Source: Chloroflexota bacterium
GTDB taxonomy: Bacteria > Chloroflexota > Dehalococcoidia > Dehalococcoidales > RBG-16-60-22
Length of the DNA: 6,148 nucleotides
Direction of reading: 5' to 3'
NCBI GenBank assembly: GCA_022574315.1
Contig: JACZSH010000087.1
Coordinates: 1-6,148, forward strand
A model generated the notes under the pieces. That model ran no database searches, had not been told where the DNA came from, and saw only the letters and a program-made list of their open reading frames with translations. Shown here in pieces: positions 6,143 to 6,148 of the stretch. Each line of letters starts with the position of its first letter. Positions within the stretch are counted from its first letter, which is position 1. The position numbers were made by a program, and so were the translations under genes.

Positions 6143-6148
6143 TCTTCT

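Overview
The window is a compact bacterial segment in which every supported gene lies on the minus strand, so the genes read from the right end to the left. The flavin, ETF, aldehyde ferredoxin oxidoreductase and cobamide genes suggest an anaerobe with ferredoxin-linked redox metabolism. From the look of the proteins I would guess a Chloroflexota (Dehalococcoidia-like) or Firmicutes organism, but this is a low-confidence impression that needs a protein search. The breaks described below also fit a metagenome or single-cell assembly.

In order of transcription: (1) 6142-4085 is a 685-codon open frame. Its first ~473 residues are an AMP-forming acyl-CoA synthetase that stops short of its catalytic C-terminal lysine motif. 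Its last ~212 residues are the C-terminal two-thirds of an electron-transfer flavoprotein alpha subunit. (2) 4085-2712 is an FAD-linked 2-hydroxyacid (lactate/glycolate-type) dehydrogenase whose ATG shares a base with the ETF stop codon. (3) 2651-1686 is an NAD-dependent D-2-hydroxyacid dehydrogenase related to phosphoglycerate dehydrogenase. (4) 1592-989 is a decayed, truncated N-terminal piece of a tungsten aldehyde ferredoxin oxidoreductase. It has an in-frame TAA, a frameshift and a lost 3' end, but keeps a good ribosome binding site and a possible -10 box. (5) 943-11 is an intact cbiB/cobD adenosylcobinamide-phosphate synthase.

The ETF alpha plus FAD dehydrogenase pair looks like the 3' part of an ETF-coupled, possibly electron-confurcating, lactate dehydrogenase module, as in the lctBCD operon of Acetobacterium woodii. 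The NAD-dependent hydroxyacid dehydrogenase downstream would work on the same chemical class. The acyl-CoA synthetase does not belong to that module: base composition changes where the two halves meet, so a deletion/rearrangement or a misassembly is more likely than an evolved bifunctional enzyme. The cobamide gene at the left end is a separate function.

No RNA gene, CRISPR array, insertion sequence, cobalamin riboswitch or convincing terminator was seen. No intergenic stretch exceeds about 100 bases.
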